A stretch of 55,216 nt of DNA from Thiobacillus sp. (GTDB lineage Bacteria > Pseudomonadota > Gammaproteobacteria > Burkholderiales > Thiobacillaceae), in the NCBI GenBank assembly GCA_018263115.1, contig JADFDC010000013.1, forward strand, positions 1 through 55,216. Reading direction: 5' to 3'. Of the stretch, positions 21,777-30,424 are shown one piece after another. The notes beneath the pieces were generated by a model. That model was given only the letters and a program-made list of their open reading frames with translations. It was not told the origin of the DNA and did not search any database. Position 1 is the stretch's first letter, and every line of letters starts with the position of its first letter. The translations under genes were made by a program, and so were the position numbers.

Positions 21777-23035
21777 TGCTTTTTTCGTTTTTGGTGCTGG
21801 CGTCTTTCGTCTTCAAGCTGCGCTATTTCCCGGTCTGTCATGACAACGTCCGGATGCAGTTCTGTATAGGACGATAACAATTCAGTGCGTCTGACCTTGA
21901 GTTTTGCCAGCTTCTTGTCCAGTTCTTCCAGGAAAAAATCCTCATTCGGTGACGACTTTTTGTAGTTTCCAGGCTGAACCTGTGAAATTTCCTCACTTTT
22001 AGCCGAGGTGAGGGATTTAGTGATTGTGACAAGCTGTGGCGTCTGGATGGATGGTGTTTTGGTCGCGGAATCTGGCAGCACCTGATTTCTTTCCAGCACA
22101 AAGGTTGTCACGATCAAGCCTATGGCCAGAACAAGCACAATCAGAACAGGCATTCCGAAGGCGACTGCCTTCAGTGTTCGGGATAGTGGTGGATTAATCG
22201 GCAGTTCCGAGCTCTCGGTTGGTTGTGGATGCAGCAGCGTATTGAGATCCTGTGCCAGGTCGTGGGCATTCGAATAACGGTTTTCGGGTTTTTTGGCCAG
22301 GCAGCGCGAGAGTATTTCGTCCACGCCGGCCGGGGTATCCCTTCTTGTCTGCGAGACGAGTGTGACAGGTTCGTTGACAATTCTGAACAGGATGCCATGC
22401 AATTCTTCTCCGCCAAACGGCGGACGCCCAACGAGCATTTCATACAGAACAACCCCCAGAGAAAAAATATCCGAGCGGCCATCCACGGGTTGCCCTTGTA
22501 CCTGCTCAGGGGACATGTAGCGCGGAGAACCCAGCAGCATGCCCGCGCGTGTTTCCGTGTTACTCATCAAATGCGCAATGCCGAAGTCGGTCAGCTTGAC
22601 CGCTCCACGCTTGCTGTCAACAATGACATTGGGCGGCTTGATGTCGCGATGAACGATGCCGTGATCGTGCGCGAAGGCAAGCGCATCGGCCATCTGCAGT
22701 GCGGTATCAATCGCCAGTTCAAAAGGTAGTGGACCATGTTCGCGAAGGATTTCGCGGAGCGATGGCCCGTCGAGATATTCCATGGCAATGTAGGCGAAAT
22801 CGTCCGTTTCGCCGACGTCATAGATGGTGACAATGTTGGGATGAGACAGTTTGCCGGCGCTTTTGGCTTCACGCAGAAAGCGGTCCTCGAACAGTCGCTT
22901 CTCCTCCTCAGGCAAATTGAGGGGAATGGTCTTGATGGCAACCGTGCGTTCAATCAGTGGATCAAGCGCGCGGTACACGGTGCCCATGGCGCCTTCGCCG
23001 AGCTTTTCCAGTATGTCGAAGCGGCCGATTCTCAT
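21764..23035 (-). CDS. Membrane Ser/Thr protein kinase (Hanks type) with a Wzz-like C-terminal tail
   Basis: A 423-aa protein when started at ATG 23035 (MRIGRFDILEKLGEG); a GTG at 23080 is in frame but would overlap the upstream SDR gene. The kinase domain spans about 4-265 and looks active: glycine loop GEGAMGTV, Lys35 in VAIK, HRD at 129-131 with KPPN after it, DFG at 150-152, and an activation loop ending SPRYMSPEQ. One membrane span lies at about 291-313. The presumed periplasmic tail is coiled-coil-like and contains YTELHPDVV at 390-398 followed by EIAQLE, wording typical of Wzz/GNVR polysaccharide chain-length proteins. It is the last gene of a run with hpnCDE and an SDR. Substrates are unknown. 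Confidence 0.87.
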   Translation of the reverse strand: MRIGRFDILEKLGEGAMGTVYRALDPLIERTVAIKTIPLNLPEEEKRLFEDRFLREAKSAGKLSHPNIVTIYDVGETDDFAYIAMEYLDGPSLREILREHGPLPFELAIDTALQMADALAFAHDHGIVHRDIKPPNVIVDSKRGAVKLTDFGIAHLMSNTETRAGMLLGSPRYMSPEQVQGQPVDGRSDIFSLGVVLYEMLVGRPPFGGEELHGILFRIVNEPVTLVSQTRRDTPAGVDEILSRCLAKKPENRYSNAHDLAQDLNTLLHPQPTESSELPINPPLSRTLKAVAFGMPVLIVLVLAIGLIVTTFVLERNQVLPDSATKTPSIQTPQLVTITKSLTSAKSEEISQVQPGNYKKSSPNEDFFLEELDKKLAKLKVRRTELLSSYTELHPDVVMTDREIAQLEDERRQHQKRKKHQNN

Positions 23036-23042
23036 CGCATCA

Positions 23043-23789
23043 TCAAAGCGTGCATTCAATTGTCTTGCCACGTACATCACGGCTGTCCGGGCCCATTAGC
23101 CAAAGGTACCAAGGTAGTAGATCGTCGGGTTGAGGCAAGCTGCCGGGGTCTTCTCCAGGGTGGGTCTTGCGGCGCAAGGGAGAATTGACCGGCCCGGGAA
23201 TAAGCGTATTGATCCGGATATTTGGCAGGCGTTCCAGTTCCTGGCCGAAAATCGTGGTGAGCGCTTCCAGCCCGGATTTGGAAACGGCATAGCCCCCCCA
23301 GTAAGCCGCGGGTTTGTGGCCGTGAGTTTCTCCGGTAAATATGACGGATGCATCGGGAGACGCCTCCAGCATGGGCAGGCAGGCGCGAGTCAGTGCAAAT
23401 GGAGCGGCCAGATTGACTTTCAGCATGCTATTCCACTGCGCCAGGGTTTGCTGATTCAGCGGCGTGAGCGAGAAGAAGGATGCGGCGCTGTGAAGGATTC
23501 CATCGAGCCGCTTGAGATGATAGGAGATTGTTCCGGCCAGCCGCTCGAATCCTGAATCATCCGCTGCCTCAAGATCAAATGGAAACATGGCGGGTTCGGG
23601 ACCGTCGATGGCAAGAATTTCATCATAGATGGCATCCAGCTTCGTTTCGTTTCGCCCAAGCAGCGCCACGGTTGCGCCGTGACGCGCGTAGGCGATTGCT
23701 GCTTCGCGGCCAAGTCCGCTGCCTGCGCCGGTCACCAGGATGACACGACCCTTGAGACTGTCAGGTTGGGTTTGGTAGTTCGGATTCAT
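23043..23789 (-). CDS. YciK-like short-chain dehydrogenase/reductase
   Basis: A 248-aa Rossmann-fold oxidoreductase. It has the cofactor motif TGAGSGLG near residues 20-27, the structural NAA-type segment as HSAAS, and the catalytic YAVSK (Tyr and Lys). The position 13 residues before the Tyr, where most SDRs carry the catalytic Ser, is Glu here, with Thr one residue later (FTGETHGH). YciK proteins are otherwise the closest match in style. Its start overlaps hpnE by 29 bp, and the kinase start follows 7 bases after its stop. The substrate is unknown; a link to squalene or hopanoid metabolism rests on location only. Confidence 0.82.
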   Translation of the reverse strand: MNPNYQTQPDSLKGRVILVTGAGSGLGREAAIAYARHGATVALLGRNETKLDAIYDEILAIDGPEPAMFPFDLEAADDSGFERLAGTISYHLKRLDGILHSAASFFSLTPLNQQTLAQWNSMLKVNLAAPFALTRACLPMLEASPDASVIFTGETHGHKPAAYWGGYAVSKSGLEALTTIFGQELERLPNIRINTLIPGPVNSPLRRKTHPGEDPGSLPQPDDLLPWYLWLMGPDSRDVRGKTIECTL

Positions 23790-25089
23790 GATGTCGTATC
23801 AGCAGTTGTGCGCATTGTACGCCGCTTCGGACCGCCCCTTCGAGGGTGGAGGGATAGGGTCCATCCACGTAGTCGCCAGCCAGATACAAGCCTTTGCAGG
23901 GAGTGGTATGTGGCGGCCGCACGATCGTCGGTCCACAGGTGAACGTTGCGCGTTTCTCGGTAATCCGTTTGATGAGCTTTGGGGCTGGCAGTGGTCCCAG
24001 AACCTGTTCAAGACGGGTGTGGATTTCAGCAAGCCAGCGGTCGTTATCCCAATCCAGATGCGGCCCCTCCGCGCTGGCAACCGCGGCAACCATTCCCTTT
24101 CTGTCGAGCGTGGCATTCAGGTCAAAAATGAACAGCGGGACGGGATCGATCCAGCCTGTCAAAGGTGTGCGGAGGGGTAATGTGACAGGATATTCAGCAT
24201 AAACCGTGACAATGGGCTGGTAGTTTATTCCATCCAGTTGAAGGGCGAGCGACTGGCAAACGGGTAATAAACCAAGCAGGGATGCAGCATGAGTTGGAGA
24301 GGCGGCAATAATAATTGCATCATGCAGCGCTTCATCTGTCTCCCAGCTTGTTTTCCAGCGTGCATTTTCGAATTTCAATGCGCTGATCCGATGTTGCATT
24401 TTTATTGTTCCCCCATGGCGTTGTATCCAGTTCATGGCGGGATTCGGGAACAGCGAAGTTAAGTCTTGCATGGGGATCAGAAAATCACTGTTCGACGAGC
24501 TTCCGGTCAATGAATCCCTGAGCACTCGTGCGAAGACCTTGAATGAAGCAAGCCTGACAGGCGTATTCAGCGCGGCAACGCAGAGCGGTTCCCACAGGAA
24601 ACGGCGTACTTTTTCCGGTTGACCGGCTATTGCCTCGGCGACGCTGTCCGGAAAGCCTGTCTTGAAAGCGACTTTTTGTAAGCCACGGATGAAATTTATC
24701 GCGGCCATTTTTTCTGCCAGCGAAAATCCGCGGGCAAGAAGCAGCGCTGCCGCAAGATGAAGGGGGGCGGGAAGTCGCGGGGCGCGCAACAAGACACCGT
24801 CCGGATAGTTAAGTGTTAGTGGAACGCGCAGAAAACCGGTTGACGAACTGCCAGGCGACACGGTTTCCATCAAACGCAAGGTTTCGGAATAGGCGCCAAT
24901 CAGCACATGCTGGCCGTTGTCGAATACGCCATGTTCTGTTTCAACCCGGCGCGCGCGTCCGCCCGCGATTTTGGCGGATTCGTAGACTGTGACCTTATTT
25001 CCTGCCTGGGTGAGTACAATTGCAGCGGCCAGTCCTGACCAGCCGGCACCAATAATGCCGATATTTTTTTTTGTTCCGCTTCGCTTCAT
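23761..25089 (-). CDS. hpnE: Hydroxysqualene dehydroxylase HpnE
   Basis: FAD-dependent amine-oxidase-family enzyme that reduces hydroxysqualene to squalene. The chosen start is ATG 25089 (MKRSGTKKNIGIIGAGWSG, 442 aa), which overlaps the hpnD stop by 4 bp; the in-frame extension to 25260 is read-through of hpnD sequence. The FAD-binding GAGWSGLAAAIVL lies near residue 14, a GGRARR motif near 42, and a C-terminal FAD segment GLYLAGDYVDGPYPSTLEGAVRSG. It is the third enzyme of the HpnCDE route, and all three genes are adjacent here. Confidence 0.93.
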   Translation of the reverse strand: MKRSGTKKNIGIIGAGWSGLAAAIVLTQAGNKVTVYESAKIAGGRARRVETEHGVFDNGQHVLIGAYSETLRLMETVSPGSSSTGFLRVPLTLNYPDGVLLRAPRLPAPLHLAAALLLARGFSLAEKMAAINFIRGLQKVAFKTGFPDSVAEAIAGQPEKVRRFLWEPLCVAALNTPVRLASFKVFARVLRDSLTGSSSNSDFLIPMQDLTSLFPNPAMNWIQRHGGTIKMQHRISALKFENARWKTSWETDEALHDAIIIAASPTHAASLLGLLPVCQSLALQLDGINYQPIVTVYAEYPVTLPLRTPLTGWIDPVPLFIFDLNATLDRKGMVAAVASAEGPHLDWDNDRWLAEIHTRLEQVLGPLPAPKLIKRITEKRATFTCGPTIVRPPHTTPCKGLYLAGDYVDGPYPSTLEGAVRSGVQCAQLLIRHHESELPNPT

Positions 25090-25919
25090 GCGAAGGTGGA
25101 GGCTTTCCACGCAAGCCAGAGTTTGCGTACCGGTGGCAGGGAAATTTTCTGATCCAGCACGCGGAAGTTGTCGCGCCGGATTTCTTCCAGCAGCGCGCGA
25201 TAAATGGCAGCCATGGCCAGGCCCGCCCGTTGCGATTTGCGGTCTTCCACTGGCAGCCATGTCAGGGCACGCTCATAAGCCTGCACGGCGCGCTCGTACT
25301 GAAACTGCATGAGTGCCTGAAATCGCTCGCTATATTGGCATTGAAGAATTTCTGACGGCATGACCTTGAATTGCTCCAGCTCATTCTGAGGCAGGTAAAT
25401 TCTGCCGCGCATGGCATCCTCTCCCACATCACGGATGATGTTGGTCAGTTGAAATGCCAATCCCAGCTCATGGGCATATTTCAGCGTTTCGTGGTTGCGG
25501 TAGCCGAAAATCGCCGCCGCGGCCTGTCCCACGACGCCCGCGGCGCGATGGCAATACAGCGACAGGGTTTTGTAGTCCGGATAGCGATGCTGGTCGAGAT
25601 CCATTTCCATTCCGTCGACAATTTCTTCCAGCCATTCGCGGGGAATGGTTTGTGATGCGATGGATCCATGTAGGGCTTGGGTAACCGGATGGCGTGGCTC
25701 ACCTTGGTAAAGATTGCCGATCTCGTCCCGCCACCAGGCAAGTTTGAGACGGGCAACATTGGTGTCGCTGCATTCGTCCACCACATCGTCCAGTTCGCGG
25801 CACAAAGCGTAAAACGCGGTAATGGCGTCGCGGGTGGCCGGCTTCAGGACACGGAAGCTGTAATAGAAACTGGATCCGCTGGCGGCAGCCTTTTCGCGGC
25901 AATATTCGTTTGGATTCAT
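25086..25919 (-). CDS. hpnD: Presqualene diphosphate synthase HpnD
   Basis: Squalene/phytoene synthase family enzyme joining two farnesyl diphosphates head to head to presqualene diphosphate. The 277-aa protein has the first aspartate-rich motif in ELDDVVDE near residue 42 and the second in RDVGEDAMRGRIYLP near 163. It lies 10 bases after hpnC and overlaps hpnE by 4 bp. The DVGEDAMRGRIYLPQ wording matches HpnD rather than phytoene synthase, and the hpnC-hpnD-hpnE order supports this. Confidence 0.94.
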   Translation of the reverse strand: MNPNEYCREKAAASGSSFYYSFRVLKPATRDAITAFYALCRELDDVVDECSDTNVARLKLAWWRDEIGNLYQGEPRHPVTQALHGSIASQTIPREWLEEIVDGMEMDLDQHRYPDYKTLSLYCHRAAGVVGQAAAAIFGYRNHETLKYAHELGLAFQLTNIIRDVGEDAMRGRIYLPQNELEQFKVMPSEILQCQYSERFQALMQFQYERAVQAYERALTWLPVEDRKSQRAGLAMAAIYRALLEEIRRDNFRVLDQKISLPPVRKLWLAWKASTFA

Positions 25920-25929
25920 GTAGCCTGAT

Positions 25930-26826
25930 TTATTTTTTTAGCAACGCCCGGAAGAACATGATGAGCCAGTCCCAAGGATTCAGTCTGATACGGCGCTTGA
26001 GGGGCGCAAGCGGATCGAGGTAGAGCTTTTTCAGGATTCGATCGCCTCCGGCAATGATCATCCGGGCTTCAAATCCTACTCGGCCTTTTAGTGCCAGCCC
26101 AATCGGCGCGCTGGCTTGAAGCATTTTATGCACACGCTTGATCTGGCCAAGCATGAACTGGCGCCAGCGATCTTCAGGGCTGGAAACCGTGGAGATCACC
26201 GGGATGCCACCCAGCTTTAGCGGGGTTTCAGGCGATGGAGCGGAGCTTGGCAAGGTTTGACCTGTCAACCTGCCTAGCAGGCTGTCCGACAACCCCGCCT
26301 TGGCAAGTTCGTCCTGGGGCAGATAGATGCGTCCCTTGCGATAGTCAATGGCCACATCCTGCAGGAAATTGATGATTTGCAGACTTGCGCATAAACCATC
26401 CGAATAGGCGAGATGGCGAGGCGTGTCGTCCTTGAACAAGGCCATCAGCAGGCGTCCAACCGGATTGGCCGAGCGTCTGCAGTAATCCATGACTTCGCTG
26501 AAATCGGCGTAGCGGGTTTTCACCGCATCCTGCTTGAAGGCGGAGAGCAAATCCCGAAAAGGCTGAAGTGAAAGCTGGTGATCACGAATCACCCGGGTCA
26601 ATTCCTTGAACAACTTGTCATCGGGGGTTTCTCCCCGTTCGATCCGGTCCAGCAGGGACTCGAAATCATTCAGTGCCGCGATACGCTCTTCGTGAGGAGC
26701 TGTTCCCTCATCCGCCAGATCATCCGCAGCCCGCGCAAATGCGTAAATGGCTTTTACTGGATGGCGCAACCTCGCCGGCAAGGCATGGGATGCAACCGGA
26801 AAGTTTTCATAATGATCAATCGACAC
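25930..26826 (-). CDS. hpnC: Hydroxysqualene synthase HpnC
   Basis: Squalene/phytoene synthase family enzyme that converts presqualene diphosphate to hydroxysqualene. The 298-aa protein begins MSIDHYENFPVASHALPARLR, typical of HpnC, with aspartate motifs AADDLADE near residue 35 and QDVAIDYRKGRIYLP near 156. It is the first gene of the minus-strand hpnCDE run, and the 119 bases between it and tRNA-Leu should hold its promoter. No squalene-hopene cyclase is in the window, so the end product of the pathway is not shown. Confidence 0.93.
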   Translation of the reverse strand: MSIDHYENFPVASHALPARLRHPVKAIYAFARAADDLADEGTAPHEERIAALNDFESLLDRIERGETPDDKLFKELTRVIRDHQLSLQPFRDLLSAFKQDAVKTRYADFSEVMDYCRRSANPVGRLLMALFKDDTPRHLAYSDGLCASLQIINFLQDVAIDYRKGRIYLPQDELAKAGLSDSLLGRLTGQTLPSSAPSPETPLKLGGIPVISTVSSPEDRWRQFMLGQIKRVHKMLQASAPIGLALKGRVGFEARMIIAGGDRILKKLYLDPLAPLKRRIRLNPWDWLIMFFRALLKK

Positions 26827-26945
26827 AGGATAAAAACCGGAAAGGAATGAAGGGCTTAGCCTTGGGGGCGAGAATCTGGCTGACAGCAGGGTATTGATTA
26901 TATTACTATTATTGGTTTGGTAATTAGATTAAACCGGCTGCGGCC

Positions 26946-27032
<87 letters not shown>

Positions 27033-27065
27033 TTATTTATTTGTTTATCTGACAGAAAGTGTCCC

Positions 27066-28388
27066 ATGCAATCCAACCTTGAAGTGATCGGCTCATTGGA
27101 GCGCCGGATTGATTTAGCCGTTTCCATGTCTGCAATCGAAGCGGAAGTGCAGAATCGGTTAAAGCGACTTGCAAAGAATGTAAAAGCACCTGGTTTCAGG
27201 CCGGGCAAAGTGCCGCTCAATGTCGTCAATAAGCAACATGGCCCTGGCGTCCGTCAGGAAGTGCTGGGCGAATCTTTGCAAAGAAGCTTCAGCGAAGCAG
27301 TTGCAGCACATCAATTGAGAATTGCGGGCATGCCGCGATTCGAGCCCGCGGCATCAGAGCCTGGCGAGGCGGGTGCAGAGCAGGCGGAGATTCGATTTTC
27401 GGCGACCTTCGAGGTTTACCCGGATGTCAAGCTGGGCGACCTTGGCGGTGCGTCACTCAAGCGTCCGGTTGTCACGGTTGGAGACGCAGATGTTGATGCC
27501 ACGCTGGAAATCCTGCGCAAGCAGCGCAGGGAGTTTGAGACGGTGGATCGTGCCGCGAAAAATAGCGATCTGGCCCGTTTTGATTTCAAGGGAAGTCTGG
27601 ATGGGCAGCCCTTTGAAGGTGGCGAGGCGAACGATTTCGTAACGGTGGTTGGCGAAGGCCGTTTGTTGAAGGCGTTCGAGGACAATCTGGAGGGGCTATC
27701 TGCCGGGCAAAGCAAGGGGTTTGATATGACCTTCCCAGAGAACTACCAGGCCGCTCATCTGGCAGGGAAAGCTGTCCATTTTGAAGTAGCCATGAAAGAA
27801 GTTAAAGCGCCCAAGCTGCCGGAAGTGGATGCCGAGTTTGCCAAGTCCCTGGGGATCGAAGATGGCGACATCTCCAAGTTGCGCGATGAAATCAAGGCAA
27901 ATCTTGAACGGGAGACCAAACGACGGGTGCAGGCGCGTGTCAAAGAAGGTGTCATGGAAATCCTGCTGGCGAACGCTGAACTGGAACTTCCCAAATCTCT
28001 GGTAGGTCTGGAAATCGAGCGGCTGCAAAACATGATGCGCGCAGATATTGAATCTCGTGGCGGAAATGCGAAAGAAATGCCGCTTTCTGCCGATATGTTT
28101 AAAGACCAGGCAGAGAGAAGGGTGCGTTTGGGCCTGATTCTTGCTCAGGTTGTTGAGACTCATGGTTTGGGTTCAAAGCCAGAGCAGGTGCGCGCACTGA
28201 TAGACGAGTATGCGCAAAGCTATGAGGACCCGCAGGAGGTGGTGCAATGGTACTACCAGGATGCGCAGCGGCTCCAGGAAGTTGAGGCCTTGGCGCTCGA
28301 AGATAATGTGGTAGCATGGGTTGTCGGCCAGGTGAAGGTTGATGATCTGCCGACTAAATTTGATGAACTGATGGGACGTGCCGGATGA
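27066..28388 (+). CDS. tig: Trigger factor
   Basis: Ribosome-associated chaperone and prolyl isomerase that meets nascent chains at the tunnel exit. The start is ATG 27066 ([17 protein letters not shown], 440 aa); a frame extending upstream runs through tRNA-Leu and is not real. The ribosome-docking signature GFRPGKVP lies near residue 43, the FKBP-like domain is at about 150-245 and the helical C-terminal domain follows. It heads the tig-clpP-clpX-lon series and overlaps clpP by 4 bp. Confidence 0.97.
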   Translation: MQSNLEVIGSLERRIDLAVSMSAIEAEVQNRLKRLAKNVKAPGFRPGKVPLNVVNKQHGPGVRQEVLGESLQRSFSEAVAAHQLRIAGMPRFEPAASEPGEAGAEQAEIRFSATFEVYPDVKLGDLGGASLKRPVVTVGDADVDATLEILRKQRREFETVDRAAKNSDLARFDFKGSLDGQPFEGGEANDFVTVVGEGRLLKAFEDNLEGLSAGQSKGFDMTFPENYQAAHLAGKAVHFEVAMKEVKAPKLPEVDAEFAKSLGIEDGDISKLRDEIKANLERETKRRVQARVKEGVMEILLANAELELPKSLVGLEIERLQNMMRADIESRGGNAKEMPLSADMFKDQAERRVRLGLILAQVVETHGLGSKPEQVRALIDEYAQSYEDPQEVVQWYYQDAQRLQEVEALALEDNVVAWVVGQVKVDDLPTKFDELMGRAG

Positions 28389-29011
28389 TGGGAAAGTATA
28401 TCGAGCCTCAGGGACTGGGGCTCATCCCGATGGTTATCGAGCAAAGCGGCCGCGGCGAACGGGCATATGATATTTATTCGCGTTTGCTTCGCGAGCGTGT
28501 CGTGTTTCTCGTCGGACCTGTCAACGATGCCACGGCCAACTTGATTGTTGCCCAGCTTTTGTTCCTTGAGTCCGAGAATCCGGATAAGGACATCTATTTT
28601 TACATCAACTCGCCGGGCGGATCTGTTTCGGCCGGGTTGGCGATCTACGACACCATGCAATTCATCAAGCCTGATGTATCCACGCTTTGTGTTGGTCAGG
28701 CAGCAAGCATGGGTGCCTTCCTGTTGACTGCCGGGGCAAAAGGCAAGCGCTATTGCCTGCCCAATTCGCGTGTCATGATTCATCAACCTTTGGGCGGATT
28801 TCAGGGCCAGGCATCCGATATCGAAATTCATGCCAAGGAAATCCTGTATTTGAAGGACAAACTGAATGGCATGCTGTCCAAACATACAGGACAGCCTATG
28901 GATGTGATTGAGCGGGATACCGACCGCGATAATTTCATGAGCGCCGAGCAGGCCGTGGCTTACGGGCTGGTTGACAAGGTGCTGGAAAATCGCGAACAGG
29001 CCGCTGCCTAA
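28385..29011 (+). CDS. clpP: ATP-dependent Clp protease proteolytic subunit
   Basis: Serine peptidase that forms a double-ring chamber and degrades substrates delivered by ClpX or ClpA. The 208-aa protein has catalytic Ser108 in [11 protein letters not shown] and His133 in [10 protein letters not shown]. It overlaps tig by 4 bp (ATGA; a second ATG follows directly) and precedes clpX by 12 bases, so protease and unfoldase are expressed together. Nothing unusual is seen. Confidence 0.98.
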   Translation: MMGKYIEPQGLGLIPMVIEQSGRGERAYDIYSRLLRERVVFLVGPVNDATANLIVAQLLFLESENPDKDIYFYINSPGGSVSAGLAIYDTMQFIKPDVSTLCVGQAASMGAFLLTAGAKGKRYCLPNSRVMIHQPLGGFQGQASDIEIHAKEILYLKDKLNGMLSKHTGQPMDVIERDTDRDNFMSAEQAVAYGLVDKVLENREQAAA

Positions 29012-29023
29012 CAGGAGAACGTA

Positions 29024-30295
29024 ATGTCGGACAAGGGCGCAAACGACAAGCTGCTTTACTGCTCCTTCTGCGGAAAGAGCCAGCACGAGGTGCGCAAGCT
29101 GATTGCCGGCCCATCGGTCTTCATTTGCGATGAGTGCGTTGAACTCTGCAACGACATCATCCGAGAGGAGATTCAGCAAAACCAGGCCACCAAGGGGTCT
29201 TCCGACCTGCCCACGCCCCATGAGATCCGCGGCATTCTTGACCAGTACGTAATTGGCCAGGGTCAAGCCAAGAAGGCTCTTTCTGTCGCCGTTTACAACC
29301 ATTACAAGCGGTTACGCTCCAGTCAGGGCAAGCCGGATGAAGTTGAACTGGCGAAAAGCAATATTCTTCTCATTGGACCGACGGGATCAGGTAAAACCCT
29401 GCTTGCCCAGACACTGGCGCGCTTGCTGAATGTGCCTTTCGTGATCGCGGATGCCACGACACTCACCGAAGCAGGTTATGTCGGCGAGGATGTCGAGAAC
29501 ATCATCCAGAAACTGCTGCAAAAATGCGATTACGATGTGGAAAAAGCCAAGCATGGCATTGTCTACATTGACGAAATCGACAAGATTTCCCGCAAGGCGG
29601 ACAACCCTTCAATTACCCGTGATGTGTCGGGTGAAGGTGTTCAGCAGGCCTTGCTGAAACTGATTGAAGGCACGACAGCTTCTGTTCCCCCGCAAGGTGG
29701 GCGCAAGCATCCCAATCAGGAGTTTGTTCAGGTCGATACAACCAATATCCTGTTTGTTTGCGGCGGTGCCTTTGGCGGTCTGGAAAAAGTGATTCGAAAC
29801 CGCTCGGAAAAGAGCGGTATCGGCTTCGGCGCAAAAGTAAAAAGCGTGGATGAGAAAAAGCGCGACATGGAACTCTTGCACACTGTCGAACCGGAAGATC
29901 TCATCAAATACGGCCTGATTCCCGAGTTTGTTGGACGGTTGCCAGTGGTAGCCGTGCTGGACGAACTTGATGAAGCGGCACTGATCGAAATTCTGACCGA
30001 ACCCAAGAATGCCTTAACCAAACAGTTCGCCAAGCTTTTCAAGATGGAAGGTGTAGAGCTGGAGTTCCGGGAGGGTGCGCTGAATGCGATTGCAAAAAAA
30101 GCGCTGGAACGTCGGACAGGTGCCCGGGGGTTGCGTTCGATAATCGAGCATTCATTGCTTGATACCATGTTTGATCTGCCTTCCTTGCAGAACGTGACCA
30201 AGGTGGTGGTTGATGAATCTCTGATAACTGGTGATGGGCCGCCTTTGATGATTTATTCCGATCAACCGGCAGAGCCGGCTGCGGCCGGATCATAA
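29024..30295 (+). CDS. clpX: ATP-dependent Clp protease ATP-binding subunit ClpX
   Basis: AAA+ unfoldase that recognises tagged substrates and feeds ClpP. The 423-aa protein has the N-terminal C4 zinc domain (CSFC at 13-16 and CDECVELC about 35-42), Walker [13 protein letters not shown] near 119, Walker B YIDEIDKI and sensor regions, and the [10 protein letters not shown] loop for ClpP docking. A terminator-like hairpin follows it, separating it from lon by 129 bases. Confidence 0.98.
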   Translation: MSDKGANDKLLYCSFCGKSQHEVRKLIAGPSVFICDECVELCNDIIREEIQQNQATKGSSDLPTPHEIRGILDQYVIGQGQAKKALSVAVYNHYKRLRSSQGKPDEVELAKSNILLIGPTGSGKTLLAQTLARLLNVPFVIADATTLTEAGYVGEDVENIIQKLLQKCDYDVEKAKHGIVYIDEIDKISRKADNPSITRDVSGEGVQQALLKLIEGTTASVPPQGGRKHPNQEFVQVDTTNILFVCGGAFGGLEKVIRNRSEKSGIGFGAKVKSVDEKKRDMELLHTVEPEDLIKYGLIPEFVGRLPVVAVLDELDEAALIEILTEPKNALTKQFAKLFKMEGVELEFREGALNAIAKKALERRTGARGLRSIIEHSLLDTMFDLPSLQNVTKVVVDESLITGDGPPLMIYSDQPAEPAAAGS

Positions 30296-30303
30296 AAAAC
30301 TTA

Positions 30304-30346
30304 AAGGGGCGTCAGGGAAATTTCTCTTGCGCCCCTTGATGTTTTT
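30304..30346 (+). terminator. Probable terminator after clpX
   Basis: An 8-bp stem (AAGGGGCG at 30304-30311 with CGCCCCTT at 30330-30337) encloses 18 bases that contain a smaller GAAATTTC palindrome, and five Ts lie at 30342-30346. The T-run starts 4 bases after the stem, so strength is uncertain. Confidence 0.55.
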
Positions 30347-30377
30347 AATGCGGGCCTCATGTTTCTATCCTGTATTA

Positions 30378-30398
30378 ATCCGCGTGCGGAGCGCGGAT
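30378..30398 (+). repeat. Small palindrome upstream of lon
   Basis: A perfect 7-bp stem (ATCCGCG / CGCGGAT) around the loop TGCGGAG, 27 bases before the lon start. Its core CGCGTGCGGAGCGCG resembles CGCGTACGAAGCGCG in the hairpin at 35491-35537. It could be a leader structure of the lon message or a dispersed repeat. Confidence 0.6.
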
Positions 30399-30424
30399 GA
30401 AAATTATTGATAAAGGCATAAATT

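Noticed and set aside
23036-23080. Upstream GTG start of the kinase
   Set aside because: It would overlap the SDR gene by 38 bp and add residues before the conserved kinase start; ATG 23035 fits better.
25090-25260. N-terminal extension of HpnE by 57 residues
   Set aside because: It overlaps hpnD coding sequence and has no similarity to FAD enzymes; ATG 25089 gives the normal start and an ATGA junction.
26827-26945. Possible small gene between hpnC and tRNA-Leu (ATG near 26848, 16 codons)
   Set aside because: It is too short, has no conserved features and lies in a probable promoter region.
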